A stretch of 35,482 bases of DNA, taken from Candidatus Sulfotelmatobacter sp. (GTDB taxonomy: Bacteria > Acidobacteriota > Terriglobia > Terriglobales > Acidobacteriaceae). Made by a program: the position numbers and the translations under genes. Each line of letters begins with the position of its first letter. The stretch's first letter is position 1. The stretch is from the NCBI GenBank assembly GCA_025462865.1, contig JAOAPI010000051.1, positions 1 to 35,482 on the forward strand. Reading direction: 5' to 3'. Under the pieces are notes generated by a model. That model worked only from the letters and a program-made list of their open reading frames with translations. It did not search any database and was not told the DNA's origin. Below, in pieces: positions 27,381 to 35,476 of this stretch.

Positions 27381-28148
27381 TCAGTGAATCCCGACTATCC
27401 CAGACTTCTTTTCTTCAGTCCTCAACGACGCTGGCAGGGCGAAGTCCGCCGGATCAATCGGCACATTCGCTTCCATTTTCTGCACGGTGGTTGTTTGCGC
27501 ATCGGGATGGTTCTTCGGTCCCTGCGAAATCGAAAACGGATACATCACGCCCGCCACCGGTTTATAGGAACCCAGCCCAATTACTCGATCGCGCTGCGAC
27601 CCTCGGATAAACTGCTGAATGTCCCTGCGTATCTCGATAAAGGTATCGGGATCGAGATAGTCATAAATGATGTCGCCGTTTTTCAGCGTCACCTTCAGCC
27701 GCAGCGCGTCATCCCCGTCAACAACATCGTGGCCCAGGTATTCCACCGTGCTGCCTTTTTCTTTGTAGTCGACCAGCGGACCGTCGAAGTCGGCATCCAG
27801 CAGCAGGTCTCGCAGATCGTCTTCGCCCATCAATTCCGGATCTTTCTTTCCCCCAAAAGGCTGAATCTGCCAGCCGGTACTGCCGTCATAAGCCTGGATT
27901 GCCGTCATCCCCTGCAGCGTGAAGTTCTCGCGGATCAGGTCCGGCCGTGCGTTCTCCTGGCCGACCGAAGCGGTGAAGCCTCCTCCACCTTCGAACTTGC
28001 CCGTCATGCGGAGGGTCTTGATGGCCTTCAGCTTTTCCATCCCACCCCGGGCCTGGATGTTCTTGGCAATCAATTCGTCAGCGGTTTGGGACTGGGAAAC
28101 AACTCCGAAGCAGCACACGGAGATCAGCACAATCAGGGCGTAACGCAT
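27381..28148 (-). CDS. LolA-like outer-membrane lipoprotein-sorting-type protein
   Basis: A 255-residue protein with a signal peptide (1-21, ending SQSQT). The start of the mature part, ADELIAKNIQARGGMEKLKAIKTLRMTGKF, is typical of a widespread family with the LolA/LolB-like half-barrel fold; later strands (GSTGWQIQPFGG, LRLKVTLKNGDIIYDYLD) fit. The family is periplasmic and often annotated as outer membrane lipoprotein-sorting protein, but true lipoprotein carrier activity is unproven for this branch. AGGAG lies 10 bases upstream of the ATG. It is on the same strand as, and 73 bp ahead of, the Asp-box protein gene, so a two-gene transcript is likely. Confidence 0.85.
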   Translation of the reverse strand: MRYALIVLISVCCFGVVSQSQTADELIAKNIQARGGMEKLKAIKTLRMTGKFEGGGGFTASVGQENARPDLIRENFTLQGMTAIQAYDGSTGWQIQPFGGKKDPELMGEDDLRDLLLDADFDGPLVDYKEKGSTVEYLGHDVVDGDDALRLKVTLKNGDIIYDYLDPDTFIEIRRDIQQFIRGSQRDRVIGLGSYKPVAGVMYPFSISQGPKNHPDAQTTTVQKMEANVPIDPADFALPASLRTEEKKSGIVGIH

Positions 28149-28327
28149 CGATCAAACTCCTGTTGATGAAAGACTTTAGAAACCCGGGGGAACAAGAAAC
28201 AGTACTCTACTTGGTGGTAGACGTGTCTTTCAAGTAGAAGTGAGCAGCGGGGTCATTGTGGAAAAACGTAAGTATCATCCAATTACCGCCGGCCCTAGCG
28301 GGAGCCAGTGGCTTTGTGGATCTCGTA

Positions 28328-29227
28328 TTAGATCGAGCCCGCTCCGAATTTCGTTCGCAGGGCGGCAAGAAACTTTTGCGTAATCTTCGCAAATCCGTCT
28401 GGGTTCGGGTGCAATTCGTTGGTCCAGTCGGTGGCAGCAAGTGTGCCCTGCGTACGAATGTAGATCACGTTTTTGTGAGCGGTTTCGATTTGCTGCATCA
28501 ATGAATCGAGCTCTAATAAAAATGCGTGGACGATTTGCGTGTTGATAGGCGCATTCCAGTGGCGGTACTCCAGCGAAGGGTAGAGCCACGGGCCAAAGCC
28601 GCATACCCCAACGTTTGTTGGAATCGCGAAATCATATCCGTGAATGAAGACAGGCATGACGGGAAATAACCGGTCGCGAATGGAAATAAGATCCTCATAA
28701 GCGCTCCGCACAACGTCGATCGCATTTCTGAGACGAGGCAGGTTCAGGGCCTGTGCGGGATTCGGCGTGCCGACTGCATCGTTGAGCCAAAGACAGAACT
28801 GATCCCCGACCGTGTCGTTGCCTCCTCCAGAAAACAAGATCGCATCGAAGGGACCGTACGCCGGGTGAGTCAGGCTGTACTCGATACGCTGGCGTTGTTG
28901 AACGCCGAGTTTGTCGCGGGCTTCGTCGCCATGATGAGCCAGGTTGAGAATGAAGGGCCGGCGGGCGCTGAGATTCGGAAGTTGCGCCATGACGTCAGTG
29001 TGTTGGAAAGGAGGGAGAGGATAGTCGAACCAGGAATCACCATCGGCAAATAGATTGAGAGGCTGAGGCGTCCCGGGACGCGCTGCCATGAGCTGCCGGT
29101 GGGCAGCAATTGCTTGACGATGAACTTCCATGCGCTGGTTGCGTTCTTGCTCAATCTGTTCGCGATAGAGTTTGGTCCTCTCGGCGCTACTCAGGCCGGC
29201 AAATGGGTTGGGGATGTTGGAGTTCAT
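28328..29227 (-). CDS. SGNH/GDSL-family hydrolase without signal peptide
   Basis: A 299-residue protein. Residues 1-50 are a charged helix (AERTKLYREQIEQERNQR) likely to form a coiled coil. The SGNH blocks follow: nucleophile Ser65 in ADGDSWFDYP, HHGDEA, SGGGNDT, and TNELHPNPDGF. The last block has NELH rather than the classical D-x-x-H; from memory NELHP is normal in this subfamily. No signal peptide or membrane segment is seen, so it is probably cytoplasmic and unlike the other SGNH protein at 6.3 kb. GGAGGACT lies before the ATG. It is 48 bp downstream of dnaE2 on the same strand and could be co-transcribed, though a role in mutagenesis is not suggested. Substrate unknown. Confidence 0.87.
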   Translation of the reverse strand: MNSNIPNPFAGLSSAERTKLYREQIEQERNQRMEVHRQAIAAHRQLMAARPGTPQPLNLFADGDSWFDYPLPPFQHTDVMAQLPNLSARRPFILNLAHHGDEARDKLGVQQRQRIEYSLTHPAYGPFDAILFSGGGNDTVGDQFCLWLNDAVGTPNPAQALNLPRLRNAIDVVRSAYEDLISIRDRLFPVMPVFIHGYDFAIPTNVGVCGFGPWLYPSLEYRHWNAPINTQIVHAFLLELDSLMQQIETAHKNVIYIRTQGTLAATDWTNELHPNPDGFAKITQKFLAALRTKFGAGSI

Positions 29228-29275
29228 GTGGAGTCCTCCAGTCGCGGGACGAAATGGTAGCAGGGTTTTTTAGTT

Positions 29276-32200
29276 TCAGTGGAAGTCGTGCGAGACGGTT
29301 TCGGCTTTCGTAACGAACAGGGGAAGTATGCGTTCGGCTTTTACCGAGATCACATTGTCCTGATTCTGCAGGATGCCTTCGATAGCCAGAAACCGTTCTG
29401 AAGCCAACAGCAGGCGATTGCGGTGAAAAAGATCAGGAGTGACGATCGCATTGGCTACTCCGGTTTCATCTTCCAGACTCAAAAACACAAAACCTTTCGC
29501 GGTGCCGGGACGCTGGCGCACGATGACGCAGCCTCCGATGCGAAGACGCTTGCCGCTGGGAATATCGCGCAAGTCGATTGCGCGGCGAATACCCATGGCA
29601 TTGAGCCAGTCCCGGCGATAGGCCATGGGATGCGGTCCAACGGTGAGGCCGGTGCCGTGGAAATCGGCAACCAGGCGCTCTTCGTGGTTCATGGGCTTCA
29701 GGGGCGAAGGCGAATCGAGTTCCGGCAACTTTTCCAGCAGCGGTCCGGAGCCGCGCACGGCACGCTCCACCTGCCAGAGCGCATCGCGACGGTGGAATAC
29801 TTTTTCACCACAGAGGCACAGAGACACAGAGGAATTCTTTTTTGATTCTTGATTGTTGATTAAATCCTCAGAATTTGGTGACTGTAAGATTTTCCTTTTA
29901 ATTTTCTCTGTGTCTCTGTGCCTCTGTGGTGAATTTATTTCATTCAGCGCCCCGATGTCCGCTAGTGTGGTGAGTTCATCCTTGCGCAGTTCCGGAACAC
30001 GGCGGGTCAGATCTTGAATAGAAGTAAACGGAGCACGGGTGCGCTCCCGCACCAGCGCCTGAGCAGCCTCTTCGCGCAATCCACGAACGTAACGCAATCC
30101 CAAGCGTAGCGCCGGCGTCCCGCCGGCTGTCGCGGGCAAGCGTGCCCGCGCCACACAATCCGCTTTACTGGCCACTGTTTCCAAACTGCACAACCACTCC
30201 GAACACGTCACGTCTACCGGCAGCATTTTTAATCCGTGGCGTTGCGCGTCTTTGGTGATCGTCGCCGGAGAATAAAAACCCATTGGCTGGTTATTGAGCA
30301 GAGCAGCGGTAAATGCAGCTAGGTAATGACATTTCAAATATGCGCTGGCATACGCGATCAGTGCGAAGCTGGCGGCATGCGATTCAGGGAATCCGTAAAG
30401 CGCGAAGGACGTGATGGAGAGAATGATTTCTTCCTGAGCTTTCGGCGAAATTCCATTCTGTGTCATGCCGGCGCGCAGTCTGGCTTCAATTTCCCGCATG
30501 CGCGCCTGCGATCGTTTAAAACCCATGGCACGGCGCAAATCTTCGGCTTCGCCCCCACTGAAATTTGCCGCAATCATGGCGATGCGTAAAAGTTGTTCCT
30601 GAAAAAGAGGTACGCCTAGCGTGCGCGCCAGCACCGGTTCAAGCGAAGGATGCGGATACGTGACCTCCTCGCGTCCCTGGCGGCGCAATAGAAAAGGATT
30701 GACCATCTGGCCGACGATCGGACCCGGCCGGATAATTGCAACCTGCACCACGACGTCATAAAAGCGTTTCGGAAGAAGGCGCGGAAGGCATGCCATTTGC
30801 GCGCGGCTTTCCACCTGGAACAGGCCTATCGTATCCGCCTGCTGCAGCGCCGAATAAACTTCAGGATCATCTTGCGGAAGATGCGCGAGATCGACTTCCG
30901 TGGGATAGTGCTTGCGCACCAATTCTAAGGAATCCTTGAGCACGGCCATCATTCCCAAGCCCAACAGATCGACTTTAATGATGCCCATGTCGGCGCAGTC
31001 TTCTTTGTCCCACTGCACCACCACGCGGCCGGGCATGGAAGCGGGTTCGAGCGGAACGACAGAGTCGAGTTGTCCCTGGCAGATAACCATGCCTCCGGAG
31101 TGTTGGCCGAGATGCCGCGGCATGTCCTGCACGGCCAGGCACAGCTCGTAATATTTGCGGAGGCGCGAATGTTTGAGGTCGAGCCCGGCATCATGGAAGC
31201 GGCGGTCGAGTGCGTCGTTTTCGTCGCGAAATTCCCAGGTGGCGACCGCGGCGGAAATCTTGGCCAGCGTTTCCGGATCGAAACCCAGCGCCTTACCCAT
31301 TTCGCGCGCCGCCATTTTATTGCGGTAGGTAATAACATTCGCCGTCATGGCCGCGCCGCGTTCGCCGTAGCGGTTGTAGACATACTGGATAACTTTTTCG
31401 CGTTCGTCGCCGCTGGGCAGGTCGAGATCAATGTCTGGCCACTCGCCGCGCTCTTCGGAAAGAAAGCGCTCAAAGAGAAGCTCCATACGGATGGGATCGA
31501 CTGCAGTGATCCCCAGCGAATAACAGACGGCGCTATTAGCGGCCGATCCGCGCCCCTGAACCAGAATATTTTCCTGACGGCAAAAGCGAACCAGATCCCA
31601 CACGATAAGAAAGTAGCCGGCGAGTTTTAATTTTTCGATCAGCGCCAGTTCGCGCTCAATCTGGCGGCGGGCGCTGGTTTGCATATCATTTGCGGCCCGT
31701 CCATAGCGTTCCTGAAAACCTTCCCATGCGCGGTCTCGCAGAAACGAATCCATAGTCTCGCCTTCCGGAACGGGATAGCGGGGGAACTGGTAGCCCAAGT
31801 CGTTCAACGTAAATTCGAGGCGCGAAGAAAGTTCGAGCGTGTTGGTGAGAGCTTCGGGCAGGTCAGCAAACAGTTGTTGCATTTCTTGTGGGGATTTCAG
31901 GTGACGCTCAGCGTTGCGCGCCAGTAGCCGACCCGCAGTCGAGAGCGTGCGGTGATGGCGAATGGCGGTGAATGCGTCGCAGAGCTCGCGATCTTTCTCC
32001 GTGGCATAGCTGACGCCGTTAGTCGCGAGCAGCGGAAGATTGAGCGAGCGAGCAATTGCAATAGCGGCGCGGTTGCGAGCTTCTTCTTCGCGATGAAAAT
32101 GGCGTTGCAATTCGATGTAGACATTGCCTGGGCCAAATAATCCGATCAGTTGCTCAACTTGCCTGCGAGCTTCTTCCATGCCGCCGTGCTGCAAAGCCGT

Positions 32201-32632
32201 GGCCAGTAGCCCGTCCGCGCCACCAGTCAGGCAGATGAGGCCTTCCGCATGCTCTTCCAGTTCTTCCTGTCGAACTTCCCCCTCGCCTTTTTTTGCGCGC
32301 ATCTTCATCTTGGTAATCATGCGGCAAAGATTCTGATAACCAGCGCGAGAAGAAACCAAAAGAGGGAGACGAAACAAATTGCTAATTGCCAATTGCGAAT
32401 TGCTGCTTCGCTTGAGAGCACTCGCGTGGCAGTTTACTTCCGCGCCAATGTGCGCCTTGATTCCAATCTTCTTCGCTGCCAGGTGAAAGCGTGGGGCGCC
32501 GTAGACGCCGTCAGTATCGAGCAATGCCATAGCGGGCATATTGAAACGGGCGCAGATTCCTGCCATATCCTCGGGCAAAGAAGAACCTTCGAGGAAGCTG
32601 AAAGCGGAACGGGCGTGAAGCTCGATATACAT
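29276..32632 (-). CDS. dnaE2: Error-prone DNA polymerase DnaE2 (ImuC) with repeat-encoded inserts
   Basis: C-family polymerase alpha subunit of 1118 residues used for damage-induced translesion synthesis. The N-terminal PHP domain is present (YIELHARSAFSFLEGSS, HIGAEV). The palm has catalytic Asp residues in PDIDLDLPSGD and in KVDLLGLGMM; RPGPIVGQM and the C-terminal OB domain follow. Three stretches appear extra compared with the DnaE2 pattern I know. Residues about 74-86 (SNSQLAISN) are encoded by a heptad tract. Residues about 827-842 (ARLPATAGGTPA) are encoded by two GC hairpins. Residues about 900-943 (QRHRDTEK to SVSLCLCGE) are encoded by a 130-bp inverted-repeat element. All keep the frame. 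No strong Shine-Dalgarno is seen. It is the last gene of imuA-imuB-dnaE2. Confidence 0.95.
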   Translation of the reverse strand: MYIELHARSAFSFLEGSSLPEDMAGICARFNMPAMALLDTDGVYGAPRFHLAAKKIGIKAHIGAEVNCHASALKRSSNSQLAISNLFRLPLLVSSRAGYQNLCRMITKMKMRAKKGEGEVRQEELEEHAEGLICLTGGADGLLATALQHGGMEEARRQVEQLIGLFGPGNVYIELQRHFHREEEARNRAAIAIARSLNLPLLATNGVSYATEKDRELCDAFTAIRHHRTLSTAGRLLARNAERHLKSPQEMQQLFADLPEALTNTLELSSRLEFTLNDLGYQFPRYPVPEGETMDSFLRDRAWEGFQERYGRAANDMQTSARRQIERELALIEKLKLAGYFLIVWDLVRFCRQENILVQGRGSAANSAVCYSLGITAVDPIRMELLFERFLSEERGEWPDIDLDLPSGDEREKVIQYVYNRYGERGAAMTANVITYRNKMAAREMGKALGFDPETLAKISAAVATWEFRDENDALDRRFHDAGLDLKHSRLRKYYELCLAVQDMPRHLGQHSGGMVICQGQLDSVVPLEPASMPGRVVVQWDKEDCADMGIIKVDLLGLGMMAVLKDSLELVRKHYPTEVDLAHLPQDDPEVYSALQQADTIGLFQVESRAQMACLPRLLPKRFYDVVVQVAIIRPGPIVGQMVNPFLLRRQGREEVTYPHPSLEPVLARTLGVPLFQEQLLRIAMIAANFSGGEAEDLRRAMGFKRSQARMREIEARLRAGMTQNGISPKAQEEIILSITSFALYGFPESHAASFALIAYASAYLKCHYLAAFTAALLNNQPMGFYSPATITKDAQRHGLKMLPVDVTCSEWLCSLETVASKADCVARARLPATAGGTPALRLGLRYVRGLREEAAQALVRERTRAPFTSIQDLTRRVPELRKDELTTLADIGALNEINSPQRHRDTEKIKRKILQSPNSEDLINNQESKKNSSVSLCLCGEKVFHRRDALWQVERAVRGSGPLLEKLPELDSPSPLKPMNHEERLVADFHGTGLTVGPHPMAYRRDWLNAMGIRRAIDLRDIPSGKRLRIGGCVIVRQRPGTAKGFVFLSLEDETGVANAIVTPDLFHRNRLLLASERFLAIEGILQNQDNVISVKAERILPLFVTKAETVSHDFH
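29804..29933. repeat. Inverted-repeat element inserted in frame in dnaE2
   Basis: Perfect 28-bp inverted arms at 29804-29831 and 29906-29933 with a 74-bp core. The arms consist of octads (CACAGAGG, CACAGAGA, CACAGAGG). The core has three TGATTNN heptads at 29843-29863. On the minus strand it encodes about 44 residues, from QRHRDTEK to SVSLCLCGE, without a stop. No clear target duplication is visible. Confidence 0.85.
30109..30150. repeat. Twin GC-hairpin repeat inside dnaE2
   Basis: Hairpin one: GCCGGCG (30111-30117) with CGCCGGC (30121-30127), loop TCC. Hairpin two: CGCGGGCA (30131-30138) with TGCCCGCG (30143-30150), loop AGCG. The first half matches the repeat in fdhE. It encodes ARARLPATAGGTPAL in frame. 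Confidence 0.75.
32377..32402. repeat. AATTG heptad tract inside dnaE2
   Basis: AATTG starts at 32377, 32384, 32391 and 32398, exactly 7 bases apart. On the minus strand it encodes SNSQLAISN between AEVNCHASALKR and LPLLVSSRAGYQNLC, where DnaE2 proteins usually have a short turn. Confidence 0.65.
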
Positions 32633-32645
32633 AGTTCTTAAAATC

Positions 32646-32726
32646 TTTCACCACAGAGTCACAGAGACACGGAGAAAATCTTTTGTTTTATTTTCTTTTT
32701 GCTTTCTCTGTGCCTCTGTGGTGAAA
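32646..32726. repeat. Second octad inverted-repeat element, imuB-dnaE2 gap
   Basis: Left arm 32646-32669 begins TTTCACCACAGAGTCACAGA. Right arm 32703-32726 is its reverse complement apart from one central mismatch and the innermost bases. It is related to the dnaE2-internal element (same CACAGAGN octads) and fills most of the 106-bp gap ahead of dnaE2, including the leader just upstream of its start. Confidence 0.8.
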
Positions 32727-32738
32727 AAGTTTTATACC

Positions 32739-34382
32739 TCAATCGTATGTACCTTCCACGAACCAGCTTCCGCCTAGCAGATCGTGCATAAGGCGGTAGA
32801 GAACGACGCCTTCTGCGTTTTGCAAGGCAATGTCCCACTCGTCACGCGCCCAGGCCTCGCGATCCCACCAATCGCCGGAACTGCGCCAGGGGCCAGCCTT
32901 CCAGAGCACGCTGCCTTGCACTTCTTTTTTCTTCGAGACCACGTGTGCCAGTTTCCCGTTCTCCCATGTAACATTGGCCCGCAGCGGTGGACGGAACATG
33001 CGCAGAGCGGCGACAGCGGATTTTCCTTCCTCTCGCTCAGCAGTCTTTCGTGTTTTTTCCTGTGCTGCCCCGGGCATGAAGCGCCTCATGCGGAAACTTT
33101 CGGTGCGGTGCGTATCCAGCAATTCCAGCGAACCCACGCGAGCCTCGCCGACCAGTCCGGTAATGCGCGCCAGGGTGAGTTCCAGTTTTTCCGGCTCGGG
33201 CGATGGAGGTAGAAAAAGTCCGCCTTGAGCAGATCGCCGTCGCGCTGGTTCCGCAATGAGATGAATCTTTAGGATGGGTGCCCCCGGCGGATGCGCGTTC
33301 AAATCCAGCTGCAACAGCTTAAGAAAAAGTTTTGGATCAAGCATGGGAAGCGGCAAACGAAGAATGCGGCAGAACTTTCTTTGTCTGCCGGAAACAAAAT
33401 GCTGGGCCGGCGATTGGGCTTCGGCTGTGCCATGCGACGCATCACTCTCGCTGGGAATCCCGACAGTGTCAGACTCGGGGTCGACGCCCGTCAGATTCTG
33501 TAGCTCCAGCGTGAGCCGCAATTCCTGCGTGTTCAGCGCACGCGCAGCCAGGCGCGCGCAAATCTGCTCGAGCAGACGATTCAACAGAAATGCCAGCGGT
33601 TCTAACAACACGATGGGATATTCCAACTCGATGGCTTCTTCAAATACCAGAGGGGCTTCTACCGGAACCAGCGTGCGCGCAGCCGCGCCCCGCGCCAGTT
33701 GTTGCAGACGTAAGCCGTTTTGTCCGAGACGTTCGCTCAGCGCAACTTCCGGCAGTGCAGCTAGTGCGTTCAAGTCACGCACACCCCAGCGGTGCAAAGT
33801 TTCGAGCAGGCTAATGGAGTTTTTTTGTTCCCTCGTTTCTTCTGGGTGAAGAAATAAAACTTCAACTGTCAATGAGCCGAGTTGTTCCGCTTCTTTTCCC
33901 GGCGGAATAACGGTCACACCTGAAAACCCGCGGGCCGCGAGCACAGCGGCATCCGCGTTTGAAGCCACGGAAACATTCACATCCAGTCCAAGGCCTGCTG
34001 CGCAATGAAAGAGACTATGCGCGATTTGTGGCAGCGTGCCGAAAAGCGATTCCATCCCAGCAAGGTCAAGAATTGCGATGTCGGCGGCAGCATCTTCCAC
34101 ACATGGAGAGGAGGATTGCGCGCAATCCAGTAAAGCGGCATGTGCAGCGGATTCCTGGAAAACTGAGCGCGGACGCAGCGTCAGCTCGGAACAAAGTTCC
34201 GCTTGAGCTTTCGTCATGCCGGACGCAATGCCCACGCGTCCTGCGCTGTCATTCACTGCAAAGATTTTTTCCAGCGGCGGCTTGCCTTCGAAAATAGCCA
34301 CGGCATGCGATCGCAACTCAGGCTCGGCGCGTAACACCGCGGCCACGGGGAAATTCGGCACGAAGATGCAGGCAAAAGGCAT
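32739..34382 (-). CDS. imuB: ImuB, Y-family polymerase-like mutasome subunit
   Basis: A 547-residue member of the DinB/UmuC superfamily that lacks catalytic residues. The palm start reads ACIFVPNFPVAAVLRAEP where active Pol IV has an Asp-bearing motif, and the second site reads IAILDLAGMESLFG with no Asp-Glu pair. In Mycobacterium and Caulobacter ImuB is the inactive hub that links the beta clamp, ImuA-type protein and DnaE2. The thumb and little-finger regions (HRWGVRDLNALAALPEVAL, RLGQNGLRLQQLARG) follow, then a C-terminal ImuB extension. A linker at about residues 305-330 (SDASHGTAEAQSP) looks extra. The ATG at 34382 has a weak ribosome site (GGATTT). It lies 53 bp after imuA and 106 bp before dnaE2. 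Confidence 0.92.
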   Translation of the reverse strand: MPFACIFVPNFPVAAVLRAEPELRSHAVAIFEGKPPLEKIFAVNDSAGRVGIASGMTKAQAELCSELTLRPRSVFQESAAHAALLDCAQSSSPCVEDAAADIAILDLAGMESLFGTLPQIAHSLFHCAAGLGLDVNVSVASNADAAVLAARGFSGVTVIPPGKEAEQLGSLTVEVLFLHPEETREQKNSISLLETLHRWGVRDLNALAALPEVALSERLGQNGLRLQQLARGAAARTLVPVEAPLVFEEAIELEYPIVLLEPLAFLLNRLLEQICARLAARALNTQELRLTLELQNLTGVDPESDTVGIPSESDASHGTAEAQSPAQHFVSGRQRKFCRILRLPLPMLDPKLFLKLLQLDLNAHPPGAPILKIHLIAEPARRRSAQGGLFLPPSPEPEKLELTLARITGLVGEARVGSLELLDTHRTESFRMRRFMPGAAQEKTRKTAEREEGKSAVAALRMFRPPLRANVTWENGKLAHVVSKKKEVQGSVLWKAGPWRSSGDWWDREAWARDEWDIALQNAEGVVLYRLMHDLLGGSWFVEGTYD

Positions 34383-34394
34383 GACAACATAAAT

Positions 34395-34426
34395 CCATTG
34401 AGAGATTGTGTCATCGAGTCATTGAG
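34395..34426. repeat. CATTGAG octad tract between imuA and imuB
   Basis: Four degenerate 8-base units in tandem: CCATTGAG, AGATTGTG, TCATCGAG, TCATTGAG. They occupy most of the 53-bp gap just ahead of imuB. They match the octad style of the other repeats in this locus. Confidence 0.55.
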
Positions 34427-34435
34427 TAATTTTCC

Positions 34436-35476
34436 TCATCCCGCCCAAGCTGTTTTGCTGGCGAATGTAATTTCGGCGGAGCGAGCTGGTTTGCATTCCA
34501 GACGCGATCGCCCTATCTCTGCCTTTATTTCCAGAGCGGTAAGCAATTGCGTATGGGTGGGTTGGGAGAATTGAGCAGTGGATTGTTCATCTGCATAAGT
34601 ATTCTTTCGCCCACCTGGGCCTTCATCGTTTTGGTCCGCTAACCCAGGGCTTGCGCCGTGCGATGCATTCTTGCGCCGCTGCGCGGCTGATTCAAGATTT
34701 GAGATCGGCTTGCTTGATAACCCCAGCTTTATTAGTAACGAAGAGCAGCTTCCGGCGATGGATTGACGCTCAATTGCGAGAAGTACGGTAGGCGTATGTT
34801 CCACGGCACGGCGAAAACGAAACCATGTCGTCAATGGGATGCGGCGCGCTGTTTGCGGCGGCAGATCACCAAGGTCGAGGGCGATCAGGCCGAAGCCTCC
34901 GCTTTCAAGCAGCAGGTCTGCGGCGCGCAACAGTTGTTCCAGGCTGTGTTCTGCCTGCGGTAACTCCGGTTTTACAAAATTCTTTTTCTTGTCGGACTCT
35001 TCTCTGCGTGAAGATGAAGTCTGCCTTTGTGAACTGTCTCCACAACGCACCCATAGCAAACGGTCCAACTCAACCCCCGCGTCGACGACAGACTGAGGAT
35101 CAAGAGCATCGCTGGCATCCACGACGACGCAGCATTCTCCGCGGCGGGTGGAAGCAGCCAGAGCGGAAAGCAGCAAAGTAGTGCGTCCGGAAGAGGCCGG
35201 ACCGCAAATTTCGGTCAGGCAACCTCGCGGCAAACCTCCGGTAAGCATATCCATGGCTGCAATACCGCTAGAGACCATTTCTGGCGTGGGACGCGCAGCC
35301 AAGCGCGAAGCTGGCGTAATCCCAGCAAGTCTCGAATCTTTAAAATCTCTGGGGACAATTCGTTGCGGCGGACGTCCGCCAAAAAGCTCGGCCCCCGTAG
35401 GCTGTAAACAAACTTCAGCCACGCTCTCACCATCAAAGACAAAAGGGCGGCCATGGGCCGCCGAAGTGGAAAACAC
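34436..35476 (-). CDS. imuA: ImuA, RecA-like mutasome protein (5' end at window edge)
   Basis: A RecA-superfamily protein of about 346 residues, first gene of the cassette. Residues 70-130 have the RecA-like core: GIAAMDMLTGGLPRGCLTEICG, then the P-loop GPASSGRTT in which the usual Lys is Arg, then CCVVVDASDALDPQSV. A Walker B-like strand (FGLIALDLGDLPPQ) is near residue 195. In related cassettes ImuA-type proteins bind ImuB and help direct the mutasome. The GTG at 35476 is the last start in view, but the frame is open to the window edge, so the true start may lie outside. A segment at about residues 265-290 (NASHGASPGLADQ to GGRK) looks like an insertion resembling one in imuB. The promoter, and any LexA box, lies beyond the window. 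Confidence 0.87.
   Translation of the reverse strand: MFSTSAAHGRPFVFDGESVAEVCLQPTGAELFGGRPPQRIVPRDFKDSRLAGITPASRLAARPTPEMVSSGIAAMDMLTGGLPRGCLTEICGPASSGRTTLLLSALAASTRRGECCVVVDASDALDPQSVVDAGVELDRLLWVRCGDSSQRQTSSSRREESDKKKNFVKPELPQAEHSLEQLLRAADLLLESGGFGLIALDLGDLPPQTARRIPLTTWFRFRRAVEHTPTVLLAIERQSIAGSCSSLLIKLGLSSKPISNLESAAQRRKNASHGASPGLADQNDEGPGGRKNTYADEQSTAQFSQPTHTQLLTALEIKAEIGRSRLECKPARSAEITFASKTAWAG

Noticed and set aside
28207..28277. Minus-strand tail ending in AAHFYLKDTSTTK after the SGNH gene
   Set aside because: At most 23 codons from an ATG without a ribosome site; may be a remnant but cannot be supported.
29804..32726. Repeats in the imu locus as a CRISPR array
   Set aside because: The units are 7-8 bases and inverted, without regular spacers or cas genes.
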